The notes beneath the pieces were generated by a model, which saw nothing but the letters and a program-made list of their open reading frames with translations, was not told where the DNA came from and did not search any database. DNA of 64,000 bases, taken from NCBI RefSeq assembly GCF_051401765.1, contig NW_027480438.1:1860001-1924000 (forward strand), given 5' to 3'. Shown here in pieces: positions 13,806 to 26,022 of this stretch (the first letter of the stretch is position 1; every line of letters starts with the position of its first letter). The position numbers and the translations under genes are program-made. The DNA comes from Calliopsis andreniformis. Lineage: Eukaryota > Arthropoda > Insecta > Hymenoptera > Andrenidae.

Positions 13806-16673
13806 AATCCTCAGTCCTCAATCCTCAATCCTCAAACCTAAATCCTCTACCGTCAGTCCTCGTCCTCAATCCTCAAACCTCAATCCTCAATCCTCAATAT
13901 TCAATCATCAATACTCAATCTTCAATCCTCTATCCTCAATCCTCAATCCTCAATCCTCAATCCTCAATCCTCAATCCTCAGTATTCAATCATCAATACTC
14001 AATCTTCAACCCTCAATCTTCAATCCTCAATACTCAATCTTCAATCCTCAATCCTCAATCCTCAATCCTCAATCCTCAATCCTCAGGCATCAATACTCAA
14101 ACTACAATATTCAATCCTCAATCCTTAATCCTCAATCCACAATCCTCAAACTTCAATACACAATACTCAATCTTCAATCCTCACTCCCCAATCCTCAATC
14201 CTCAATCCTCAATCCTCAATCCGCAATATTCAATCCTCAATACTCAATCTTCAATCAGCAATCCGCAATCCTCAATTCTCAGTCGTCAATCCTCAGCCAT
14301 CAATCCTCAATCTTCAATACTCAATCGTCAATCCTTAGTCCTCAATCCTCAATCCTCAATCCTCGTTCCTCAAACCTCAATCCTCAACCCTCAGTCTTCA
14401 TCCTCAATCCTCAAACCTCAATCCTCAATCCTCAATATTCAATCATCAATCCTCAAACCTCAATCTTCAATCCTCATTCTTCAATCCTAAATACCCACTC
14501 CACAATCTTCAATCCTCAATCCTCAATCCTCAATTCTCAATCCTCAATCCTTAATCCTCAGACCTCAAACATCAATATTCAACCCTCAGTCCTCGTCCTC
14601 CATCCACAACCCTCAATCCTCAGTCCTCAATATTCAATCATCAATATTCAATCTTCAATCGTCAATCCTCAATCCTCAATCCTCAATCTTCAACCCTGAA
14701 TCCTCAATCCTCAATACTCAATCCTCAATCTTCAATCCTCAATACTCAATCTTCAATCCTCAATCCTCAATCCTCAATCCTGAATCCTCAATCTTCAATC
14801 CTCAACACTCAATCTTCAATCCTCAATCCTCAATCCTCAATCCTCAATCCTCATTCTTCAATCTTCAATCCTCAATACTCAATCTTCAATCCTCAATCCT
14901 AAATCCTCAATCATCAATCCTCAATCTTCGATCCTCAACACTCAACCTTCAATCCTCAATCCTCAATCCTCAATCCTCAATCCTCATTCTTCAATCCTCA
15001 ATACCCAATCCTCAATCTTCAATCCTCGATCCTCAAACCTCAATCCTAATTCCTCAATCCTCATTCTTCAATCCTCAATACCCAATCCTCAATTTCAATC
15101 CTTAATCCTCAATCCTCATTTCTCAATCCTCAATCCTCAACCCTCAGCCCTCATCCTCCATCCTCAATCCTCAATCCTCAATCCTCAATCTTCAATCCTC
15201 AATCCTCAATCCTCAATCATCAATCCTCAATACTCAATCTGCAATCCTCAATCCTCAAACCTCAATCCTCAATCCTCATTCCTCAATCCTCAATACCCAA
15301 TCCTCAATCCTCAATCCTCAATCCTCAATCCTCAATCCTCAATCTTCAACCCTATATCCTCAATCCTCAATACTCAATCCTCAATCTTCAATCCTCAATA
15401 CTCAATCTTCAATCCTCAATCCTCAATCCTCAATCCTCAATCCTCAATCCACAATCCTCAACCTTCTATACTCAATAATCAATCTCCAATCCTCAATCCT
15501 CACTCCTCAATCTTCAACCCTGAATCCTCAATCCTCAATACTCAATCCTCAATCTTCAATCCTCAATACTCAATCTTCAATCCTCAATCCCCAATCCTCA
15601 ATCCTCAGTCCTCTATCTTCAACCCTCAACACTCAATCTTCAATCCTCAATCCTCAATCCTCAATCCTCAATCCTCAATCTTCAATCCTCATCACTAATC
15701 TTCAATCAGCAATCCTCAATCCTCAATTCTCAGTCGTCAATCCTCAGTCATCAATCCTCAATCTTCAATACTCAATCGTCAATCCTTAGTCCTCAATCCT
15801 CAATCCTCAATCCTCGTTCCTCAAACCTCAATCCTCAACCCTCAGTCTTCATCCTCAATCCTCAAACCTCAATCCTCAATCCTCAATATTCAATCATCAA
15901 TCCTCAAACCTCAATCTTCAATCCTCATTCTTCAATCCTAAATACCCAATCCTCAATCTTCAATCCTCAATCCTCAATCCTCAATTCTCAATCCTCAATC
16001 CTTAATCCTCAGACCTCAAACATCAATATTCAACCCTCAGTCCTCGTCCTCAATCCACAACCCTCAATCCTCAGTCCTCAATATTCAATCATCAATATTC
16101 AATCTTCAATCCTCAATCCTCAATCCTCAATCCTCAATCCTCAATCCTCAATCCTCAATCTTCAATCCTGAATCCTCAATCCTGAATACTCAATCCTCAA
16201 TCTTCAATCCTCAATACTCAATCTTCAATCCTCAATCCTCAATCCTCAATCCTCAATCCTCAATCTTCAATTCTCAACACTCAATCTTCAATCGTCAATC
16301 CTCAATTCTCAATCCTCAATCCTCATTCTTCAATCTTCAATACTCAATACTCAATCTTCAGTCCTCAATCCTCAATCCTCAATCCTCAATCCTCAATCTT
16401 CAATCCTCAACACTCAATCCTCAATCCTCAATCCTCAATACTAATTCCTCAATCCTCATTCTTCAATCCTCAATACCCAATCCTCAATTTCAATCCTCAA
16501 TCCTCAATCCTCATTTCTCAATCCTCAATCCTCAACCCTCAGCCCTCATCCTCCATCCTCAATCCTCAATCCTCAATCCTCAATCTTCAATCCTCAATTC
16601 TCAATCTTCAGTCCTCGATCCTCAATCATCAATCCTCAATCCTCAATCCTCAGGCATCAATACTCAATCCTCA

Positions 16674-17603
16674 ATGCTCAATCCTCAATCCTCAATCCTC
16701 AATCCTCATTCCTCAATCCTCAATACCCAATCATCAATCCTCAATCCTCAATCCTCAATCCTCAATGTTCAGTCATCAATACTCAATCTTCAATCCCCAA
16801 TCATCAATCCTCAATACTTAATCTTCAATCCTCAATCCTCAATCCTCAATCCTCAATCCTCAATCCACAGGCGTCAATACTCAATCTACAATATTCAATC
16901 CTCAATCCTTAATCCTCAATCCACAATCCTCAACCTTCAATACTCAATACTCAATCTTCAATCCTCAATCCTCAATCCTCAATCCTCAATCCTCAATCCT
17001 CAATCCTCAATATTCAATCCTCAATACTCAATCTTCAATCATCAATCCTCAATCCTCAATTCTCAGTCGTCAATCCTCAGTCACCAATCCTCAATCTTCA
17101 ATACTCAATCGTCAATCCTTAGTACTCAACACTCAATCCTCAATCCTCGTTCCTCAAACCTCAATCCTCAACCCTCAGTCTTCATCCTCAATCCTCAAAC
17201 CTCAATCCTCAATCCTCAATATTCAATCATCAATACTCAATCTTCAATCCTCAATCCTCAAACCTCAATCCTCAATCCTCATTCTTCAATCCTAAATACC
17301 CAATCCTCAATCTTCAATCCTCAATCCTCAATACTCAATTCTCAATCCTCAATCCTTAATCCTCAGACCTCAAACATCAATATTCAACCCTCAGTCCTCG
17401 TCCTCAATCCACAACCCTCAATCCTCAGTCCTCAATATTCAATCATCAATATTCAATCTTCAAGCCTCAATCCTCAATCCTCAATCCTTAATCCTCAATC
17501 CTCAGTCTTCAACCCTGAATACTCAATCCTCAATACTCAAACCTCAATCTTCAATCCTCAATACTCAATCTTCAATCCTCAATCCTCAAACCTCAATCCT
17601 TAA
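16674..17603 (+). repeat. 309-codon module, copy at 16.7 kb
   Basis: A 930-base segment from TCAATGCTC to CCTTAATATTC that stays open throughout, with near-identical relatives at 29878 and 44242. The copy at 25827 has the same start but is broken by a TCCTTAATAC variant and a short deletion. Encoded differences among the open copies are isolated (Q/E, S/T, N/K). The translation is a degenerate ILNPQSS repeat. Frame survival is explained by recent common descent. The GGCGTC marker sits 196 bases in. Confidence 0.88.
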
Positions 17604-20600
17604 TATTCAATCATCAATACTCAATCTTCAATTCTCAATCCTCAATCCTCAATTCTCAATCCTCAATCCTCAATCCTCAATCCTCAATCCTCAATCCTCA
17701 ATCCTCAATCCTCAATCCTCAATCCACAATCCTCAACCTTCTATACTCAATAATCAATCTCCAATCCTAGATCCTCAATCCTCAATCCTCAATCCTCAAT
17801 CTTCCACCCTGAATCCTCAATCCTCAATACTCAATCCTCAATCTTCAATCCTCAATACTCAATCTTCATTCCTCAATCCTCAATCCTCAATCCTCAATCC
17901 TCAATCTTCAACCCTCAATACTCAATCTTCGATCCTCAATCCTCAATCCTCAATCCACAATCCTCAATCTTCAATCCTCAACACTAATCTTCAATCCTCA
18001 ATCCTCAATCCTCAATCCTCAATACTCATTCTTCAATCCTCAATACCCAATCCTCAATCTTCAATCCTCAATCGTCAATCCTCAATCCTAATTCCTCAAA
18101 CCTCATTCTTCAATCCTCAATACCCAATCCTCAATTTCAATCCTCAATCCTCAATCCTCATTTCTCAATCCTCAATCGTCAACCCTCAGCCCTCATCCTA
18201 CATCCTCAATCCTCAATCCTCAATCCTCAATCCTAATTCCTCAATCCTCATTCTTCAATCCTCAATACCCAATCCTCAATTTCAATCCTCAATCCTCAAT
18301 CCTCAATCCTCATCCCTCAATCCTCAATCCTCAATCCTCAATCTTCAATCCTCAATAGTCAATCTGCAATCCTCAATCCTCAAACCTCAATCCTCAATCC
18401 TCATTCCTCTATCCTCACTACCCAATCCTCAATCGTCAATCTTCAATCCTCAATCCTCAATATTCAATCATCAATACTCAATATTCAATACTCAATCTTC
18501 AATCCTCAATACTCAATCTTCAATCCTCAATCCTCAATCCTCAATACTCAATCCTCAATCCTCAGGCATCAATACTCAATCTACAATATTCAATCCTCAA
18601 TCCTTAATCCTCAATCCACAATCCTCAACCTTCAATACTCAATACTCAATCTTCAATCCTCAACTCTCAGTCCTCAATCCTCAATCCACAATCCTCAATA
18701 TTCAAACCTCAATACTCAATCTTCAATCATCATCCTCAATCCTCAATTCTCAGTCGTCAATCCTCAGTCGTCAATCCTCAATATTCAATACTCAATCGTC
18801 AATCCTTAGTCCTCAATCCTCTATCCTCAATCCTCGTTCCTCAAACCTCAATCCTCAACCCTCAGTCTTCATCCTCAATCCTCAAACCTCAATCCTCAAT
18901 CCTCAATATTCAGTCATCAATACTCAATCTTCAATCCTCAATCCTCAAACCTCAATCCTCAATCCTCATTCTTCAATCCTAAATACCCAATCCTCAATCT
19001 TCAATCCCCAATCCTCAATCCTCAATTCTCAATCCTCAATCCTTAATCCTCAGACCTCAAACATCAATATTCAACCCTCAGTCCTCGTCCTCAATCCACA
19101 ACACTCAATCCTCAGTCCTCAATATTCAATCATCAATATTCAATCTTCAGTCCTCACTCCTCAATCCTCAATTCTCAATCCTCAATCCTCAGTCCTCAGA
19201 CCTCAAACCTCAATCCTCAACTCTCAGCCCCCATCCTCAATCCTCAATCCTCAATCTTCAATCCTCAATCCTCAATCCTCAAGCCTCAGTCCTCAATCCT
19301 CAATCCTCAATCCTCAGTCCTCAAACCTCAATCCTCAACACTCAATTCTCAATCCTCAATCTTCAATCCTCAATCCTCAATACACAATCCCCAATCCTCA
19401 ATCCTCAGGCATCAATACTCAATCTTCAATACTCAATCCTCGATCCTCAATCCTCAATCCTCAATCCTCAACCCTCAATCCTCATACCTCAAACCTCAAT
19501 CCTCAGCCCTCAGTCCTCATACTCAATACTCAATTCTCAATCCTCAATCCTCAATCCTCAATCTTCAATCCTCAATCTTCAATCCTCAATAATCAACCTC
19601 CAATCCTAGATCCTCAATCTCCAATCTTCAATCCTTAATCCTCAATCTTCAATCCTTAATTCTCAATCGTCAATCTTCAATCCTCAATACTCAATCTTCA
19701 ATCCTCAATCCTCAATCCTAAATCCTCAATCCTTAATCCTCAATCGTCAATCTTCAATCCTCAATACTCAATCTTCAATCCTCAATCCTCAATCCTCAAT
19801 CCTCAATCCTCGATCCTCAATCCTCAATCCTCAATTCTCAATCGTCAATCTTCAATCCTCAACCGTCAGTCCTCGTCCTCAATCCTCAACCCTCAATCCT
19901 CAATCCTCAATCTTCAACCCTCAACACTCAATCTTCGATCCTCAATCCTCAATCCTCAATCCACAATCCTCAATCTTCAATCCTCAACACTAATCTTCAA
20001 TCCTCAATCCTCAATCCTCAATCCTCAATACTCATTCTTCAATCCTCAATACCCAATCCTCAATCTTCAATCCTCAATCGTCAATCCTCAATCCTAATTC
20101 CTCAAACCTCATTCTTCAATCCTCAATACCCAATCCTCAATTTCAATCCTCAATCCTCAATCCTCACTTCTCAATCCTCAATCGTCAACCCTCAGCCCTC
20201 ATCCTACATACTCAATCCTCAATCCTCAATCCTCAATCCTCAATATTCAATCATCAATACTCAATCTTCAATCCTCAATCCTCAAACCTCAATCCTCAAT
20301 CCTCATTCTTCTATCCTAAATACCCAATCCTCAATCTTCAATCCTCAATCCTCAATACTCAATTCTCAATCCTCAATCCTTAATCCTCAGACCTCAAACA
20401 TCAATATTCAACCCTCAGTCCTCGTCCTCAATCCATAACACTCAATCCTCAGTCCTCAATATTCAATCATCAATATTCAATCTTCAAGCCTCAATCCTCA
20501 ATCCTCAATCCTTAATCCTCAATCCTCAGTCTTCAACCCTGAATACTCAATCCTCAATACTCAATCCTCAATCCTCAATCCTCAATACTCAATCTTCAAT

Positions 20601-22729
20601 CCTCAATCCTCAAACCTCAATCCTTAATATTCAATCATCAATACTCAATCTTCAATCCTCAATCCTCAATCCTCAATTCTCAATCCTCAATCCTCAATCC
20701 TCAATCCTCAGTCCTCAATCCTCAATCCTCAATCCACAATCCTCAACCTTCTATACTCAATAATCAATCTCCAATCCTAGATCCTCAATCATCAATCCTC
20801 AATCCTCAATCTTCCACCCTGAATCCTCAATCCTCAATACTCAATCCTCAATCTTCAATCCTCAATACTCAATCTTCATTCCTCAATCCTCAATCCTCAA
20901 TCCTCAATCCTCAATCTTCAACCCTCAATACTCAATCTTCGATCCTCAATACTCAATATTCAATCATCAATACTCAATATTCAATCCTCAATCTTCAATC
21001 CTCAATACCCAATCCTCAATTTCAATCCTCAATCCTCAATCCTCACTTCTCAATCCTCAATCGTCAACCCTCAGCCCTCATCCTACATCCTCAATCCTCA
21101 ATCCTCAATCCTCAATCCTAATTCCTCAAACCTCATTCTTCAATCCTCAATACCCAATCCTCAATTTCAATCCTCAATCCTCAATCCTCATTTCTCAATC
21201 CTCAATCCTCAACCCTCAGCCCTCATCCTCCATCCTCAGTACTCAATCCTCTATCCTCAATCTTCTATCCTCAATACTCAATCTTCAATCCTCATCCCTC
21301 AATCCTCAATCCTCAATCCTCAATCCTCAATCTTCAATCCTCAATAGTCAATCTGCAATCCTCAATCCTCAAACCTCAATCCTCAATCCTCATTCCTCTA
21401 TCCTCAATACCCAATCCTCAATCGTCAATCTTCAATCCTCAATCCTCAATATTCAATCATCAATACTCAATATTCAATCCTCAATCTTCAATCCTCAATA
21501 CTCAATCTTCAATCCTCAATCCTCAATCCTCAATCCTCAATCCTCAATCCTCAGGCATCAATACTCAATCTACAATATTCAATCCTCAATCCTTAATCCT
21601 CAATCCACAATCCTCAACCTTCAATACTCAATACTCAATCTTCAATCCTCAATTCTCAGTCATCAATCCTCAATCCACAATCCTCAATATTCAAACCTCA
21701 ATACTCAATCTTCAATCATCATCCTCAATCCTCAATTCTCAGTCGTCAATCCTCAGTCGTCAATCCTCAATATTCAATACTCAATCGTCAATCCTTAGTC
21801 CTCAATCCTCAATCCTCAATCCTCGTTCCTCAAACCTCAATCCTCAACCCTCAGTCTTCATCCTCAATCCTCAAACCTCAATCCTCAATCCTCAATATTC
21901 AGTCATCAATACTCAATCTTCAATCCTCAATCCTCAAACCTCAATCCTCAATCCTCATTCTTCAATCCTAAATACCCAATCCTCAATCTTCAATCCCCAA
22001 TCCTCAATCCTCAATTCTCAATCCTCAATCCTTAATCCTCAGACCTCAAACATCAATATTCAACCCTCAGTCCTCGTCCTCAATCCACAACACTCAATCC
22101 TCAGTCCTCAATATTCAATCATCAATATTCAATCTTCAGTCCTCACTCCTCAATCCTCAATTCTCAATCCTCAATCCTCAGTCCTGAGACCTCAAACCTC
22201 AATCCTCAACTCTCAGCCCCCATCCTCAATCCTCAATCCTCAATCTTCAATCCTCAATCCTCAATCCTCAAGCCTCAGTCCTCAATCATCAATCCTCAAT
22301 CCTCAGTCCTCAAACCTCAATCCTCAACACTCAATTCTCAAACCTCAATCTTCAATCCTCAATCCTCAATCCACAATCCCCAATCCTCAATCCTCAGGCA
22401 TCAATACTCAATCTTCAATACTCAATCCTCGATCCTCAATCCTCAATCCTCAATCCTCAACCCTCAATCCTCATACCTCAAACCTCAATCCTCAGCCCTC
22501 AGTCCTCATACTCAATTCTCAATTCTCAATCCTCAATCCTCAATCCTCAATCTTCAATCCTCAATAATCAACCTCCAATCCTAGATCCTCAACCTCCAAT
22601 CTTCAATCCTTAATCCTCAATCTTCAATCCTTAATTCTCAATCGTCAATCTTCAATCCTCAATACTCAATCTTCAATCCTCAATCCTCAATCCTAAATCC
22701 TCAATCCTTAATCCTCAATCGTCAATCTT

Positions 22730-23364
22730 CAATCCTCAATCCTCAATCCTCAATCCTCAATCCTCAATCCTCAATCCTCAATCCTCAATTCTCAATCGTC
22801 AATCTTCAATCCTCAACCGTCAGTCCTCGTCCTTAATCCTCAACCCTCAATCCTCAATCCTCAATCTTCAATCATTAATACTCAATCTTCAATCCCCAAT
22901 TCTCATTCCTAAATCCTCAACCCTCAATCCTCAATATTCAACACACAACCATCAACCATCAATTCTCAATACTCAACCATCAATCCTCAATCCTCAATCC
23001 TCAATCCTCAATCCACAATCCTCAACCTTCTATACTCAATAATCAATCTCCAATCCTAGATCCTCAATCCTCAATCCTCAATCCTCAATCTTCCACCCTG
23101 AATCCTCAATCCTCAATACCCAATCCTCAATCTTCAATCCTCAATACTCAATCTTCATTCCTCAATCCTCAATCCTCAATCCTCAATCCTCAATCTTCAA
23201 CCCTCAACACTCAATCTTCGATCCTCAATCCTCAATCCTCAATCCACAATCCTCAATCTTCAATCCTCAACACTAATCTTCAATCCTCAATCCTCAATCC
23301 TCAATCCTCAATACTCATTCTTCAATCCTCAATACCCAATCCTCAATCTTCAATCCTCAATCTT
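22730..23364 (+). repeat. 635-bp tandem duplication, block 1, unit a
   Basis: The unit contains CCGTCAGTCCTCGTCCTTAATCC, the ACACACAACC element at 22937 and the following CCTTCTATAC and TCTTCCACCC landmarks. The same content begins again 635 bases later. The boundary lies in the TCTTCAATCC run near 23350-23370 and cannot be fixed exactly. Confidence 0.88.
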
Positions 23365-23999
23365 CAATCCTCAATCCTCAATCCTCAATCCTCAATCCTC
23401 AATCCTCAATCCTCAATCCTCAATTCTCAATCGTCAATCTTCAATCCTCAACCGTCAGTCCTCGTCCTTAATCCTCAACCCTCAATCCTCAATCCTCAAT
23501 CTTCAATCATTAATACTCAATCTTCAATCCCCAATTCTCATTCCTAAATCCTCAACCCTCAATCCTCAATATTCAACACACAACCATCAACCATCAATTC
23601 TCAATACTCAACCATCAATCCTCAATCCTCAATCCTCAATCCTCAATCCACAATCCTCAACCTTCTATACTCAATAATCAATCTCCAATCCTAGATCCTC
23701 AATCCTCAATCCTCAATCCTCAATCTTCCACCCTGAATCCTCAATCCTCAATACTCAATCCTCAATCTTCAATCCTCAATACTCAATCTTCATTCCTCAA
23801 TCCTCAATCCTCAATCCTCAATCCTCAATCTTCAACCCTCAACACTCAATCTTCGATCCTCAATCCTCAATCCTCAATCCACAATCCTCAATCTTCAATC
23901 CTCAACACTAATCTTCAATCCTCAATCCTCAATCCTCAATCCTCAATACTCATTCTTCAATCCTCAATACCCAATCCTCAATCTTCTATCCTCAATCGT
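23365..23999 (+). repeat. 635-bp tandem duplication, block 1, unit b
   Basis: This is the second unit, with ACACACAACC at 23572. Differences from unit a are few, for example TCAATACTC here against TCAATACCC in unit a after CACCCTGAATCC. It ends near CTTCTATCCTCAATCG, where the flanking satellite resumes. The same pair occurs in the blocks near 41.3 and 60.8 kb, so this duplication preceded the large ones. Confidence 0.86.
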
Positions 24000-24312
24000 C
24001 AATCCTCAATCCTAATTCCTCAAACCTCATTCTTCAATCCTCAATACCCAATCCTCAATTTCAATCCTCAATCCTCAATCCTCACTTCTCAATCCTCAAT
24101 CGTCAACCCTCAGCCCTCATCCTACATCCTCAATCCTCAATCCTCAATCCTCAATCCTAATTCCTCAATAATCATTCTTCAATCCTCAATACCCAATCCT
24201 CAATTTCAATCCTCAATCCTCAGTCCTCATTTCTCAATCCTCAATCCTCAACCCTCAGCCCTCATCCTCCATCCTCAGTACTCAATCCTCTATCCTCAAT
24301 CTTCTATACTCA

Positions 24313-24942
24313 ATGCTCAATCTTCAATCCTCATCCCTCAATCCTCAATCCTCAATCCTCAATCTTCAATCCTCAATAGTCAATCTGCAATCCTCAATCC
24401 TCAAACCTCAATCCTCAATCCTCATTCCTCTATCCTCAATACCCAATCCTCAATCGTCAATCTTCAATCCTCAATACTCAATCTTCAATCCTCAATCCTC
24501 AATCATCAATCCTCAATATTCAATCATCAATACTCAATCTTCAATCCTCATTCCTCAATCCCCAATTCTCAATCCTCAATCCTCAATCCTCAGTCCTCAA
24601 TCCACAATCCTCAACCTTCTATACTCAATAATCAATCTCCAATCCTCAATCCTCACTCCTCAATCTTCAACCCTGAATCCTCAATCCTCAATACTCAATC
24701 CTCAATCTTCAATACTCAATACTCAATCTTCAATCCTCAATCCCAAATCCTCAATCCTCAGTCCTCTATCTTCAACCCTCAACACTCAATCTTCAATCCT
24801 CAATCCTCAATCCTCAATCCTCAATCCTCAATCTTCAATCCTCATCACTAATCTTCAATCAGCAATCCTCAATCCTCAATTCTCAGTCGTCAATCCTCAG
24901 TCATCAATCCTCAATCTTCAATACTCAATCGTCAATCCTTAG
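24313..24942 (+). repeat. 209-codon module, copy at 24.3 kb
   Basis: This open segment starts at TCAATGCTCAATC and ends at CCTTAGTCC. A near-identical 209-codon copy lies at 62368, and a copy 147 bp shorter lies at 42875. A further start of the same type at 35426 is closed early by GAATAG. It sits about 735 bases after an ACACACAACC element in every case. The peptide is ILNPQSS repeats with no recognisable domain, so I treat it as a landmark module of the satellite. Confidence 0.88.
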
Positions 24943-26022
24943 TCCTCAATCCTCAATCCTCAATCCTCGTTCCTCAAACCTCAATCCTCAACCCTCAGTC
25001 TTCATCCTCAATCCTCAAACCTCAATCCTCAATCCTCAATATTCAATCATCAATCCTCAAACCTCAATCTTCAATCCTCATTCTTCAATCCTAAATACCC
25101 AATCCTCAATCTTCAATCCTCAATCCTCAATCCTCAATTCTCAATCCTCAATCCTTAATCGTCAGACCTCAAACATCAATATTCAACCCTCAGTCCTCGT
25201 CCTCAATCCACAACCCTCAATCCTCAGTCCTCAATATTCAATCATCAATATTCAATCTTCAATCCTCAATCCTCAATCCTCAATCCTCAATCCTCAATCC
25301 TCAATCCTCAATCTTCAATCCTGAATCCTCAATCCTGAATACTCAATCCTCAATCTTCAATCCTCAATACTCAATCTTCAATCCTCAATCCTCAATCCTC
25401 AATCCTCAATCCTCAATCTTCAATTCTCAACACTCAATCTTCAATCGTCAATCCTCAATTCTCAATCCTCAATCCTCATTCTTCAATCTTCAATACTCAA
25501 TACTCAATCTTCAGTCCTCAATCCTCAATCCTCAATCCTCAATCCTCAATCTTCAATCCTCAACACTCAATCCTCAATCCTCAATCCTCAATACTAATTC
25601 CTCAATCCTCATTCTTCAATCCTCAATACCCAATCCTCAATTTCAATCCTCAATCCTCAATCCTCATTTCTCAATCCTCAATCCTCAACCCTCAGCCCTC
25701 ATCCTCCATCCTCAATCCTCAATCCTCAATCCTCAATCTTCAATCCTCAATTCTCAATCTTCAGTCCTCGATCCTCAATCATCAATCCTCAATCCTCAAT
25801 CCTCAGGCATCAATACTCAATCCTCAATGCTCAATCCTCAATCCTCAATCCTCAATCCTCATTCCTCAATCCTCAATACCCAATCATCAATCCTCAATCC
25901 TCAATCCTCAATCCTCAATGTTCAGTCATCGATACTCAATCTTCAATCCCCAATCATCAATCCTTAATACTTAATCTTCAATCCTCAATCCTCAATCCTC
26001 AATCCTCAATCCTCAATCCACA

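Larger units (their letters stand above)
7384..16869 (+). repeat. Higher-order unit I (9486 bp), GGCGTC to GGCGTC
   Basis: The unit is bounded by the marker GGCGTCAATACTCAATC, a variant of the more common GGCATC landmark. It holds GGCATC landmarks at 9155 and 14086, the ACACACAACC element at 10573, and the duplication junction at 11376/11377. The unit length therefore mostly reflects the 9.3 kb duplication plus about 150 bp of net gain. There is no gene in it. Confidence 0.8.
11377..20456 (+). repeat. 9.3 kb tandem duplication, copy 2
   Basis: The junction is seen at 11376/11377: sequence like that at 20440-20455 (CAATCCTCAGTCCTCAAT) runs directly into sequence like 2041 onwards (TCTCAATCTTCAATCCTC). 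The left flank of copy 1 is unrelated at this point, which places the boundary. Relative to copy 1, this copy has about 150 bp more near 16400-16555, about 91 bp less near 18300 and about 330 bp less near 19910. At its right end it continues into TATTCAATCATC, where copy 1 stops. Single-base differences are few. Confidence 0.9.
16870..26022 (+). repeat. Higher-order unit II (9153 bp), GGCGTC to GGCGTC
   Basis: The unit starts in a 309-codon module. It contains GGCATC landmarks at 18565 and 21554 (2989 apart, shortened by deletions from the usual ~3.45 kb), the 635-bp tandem pair at 22730-23999, and a 209-codon module at 24313. It ends in another 309-type module at 25827. This module order is repeated in units IV and V. 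Confidence 0.82.
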
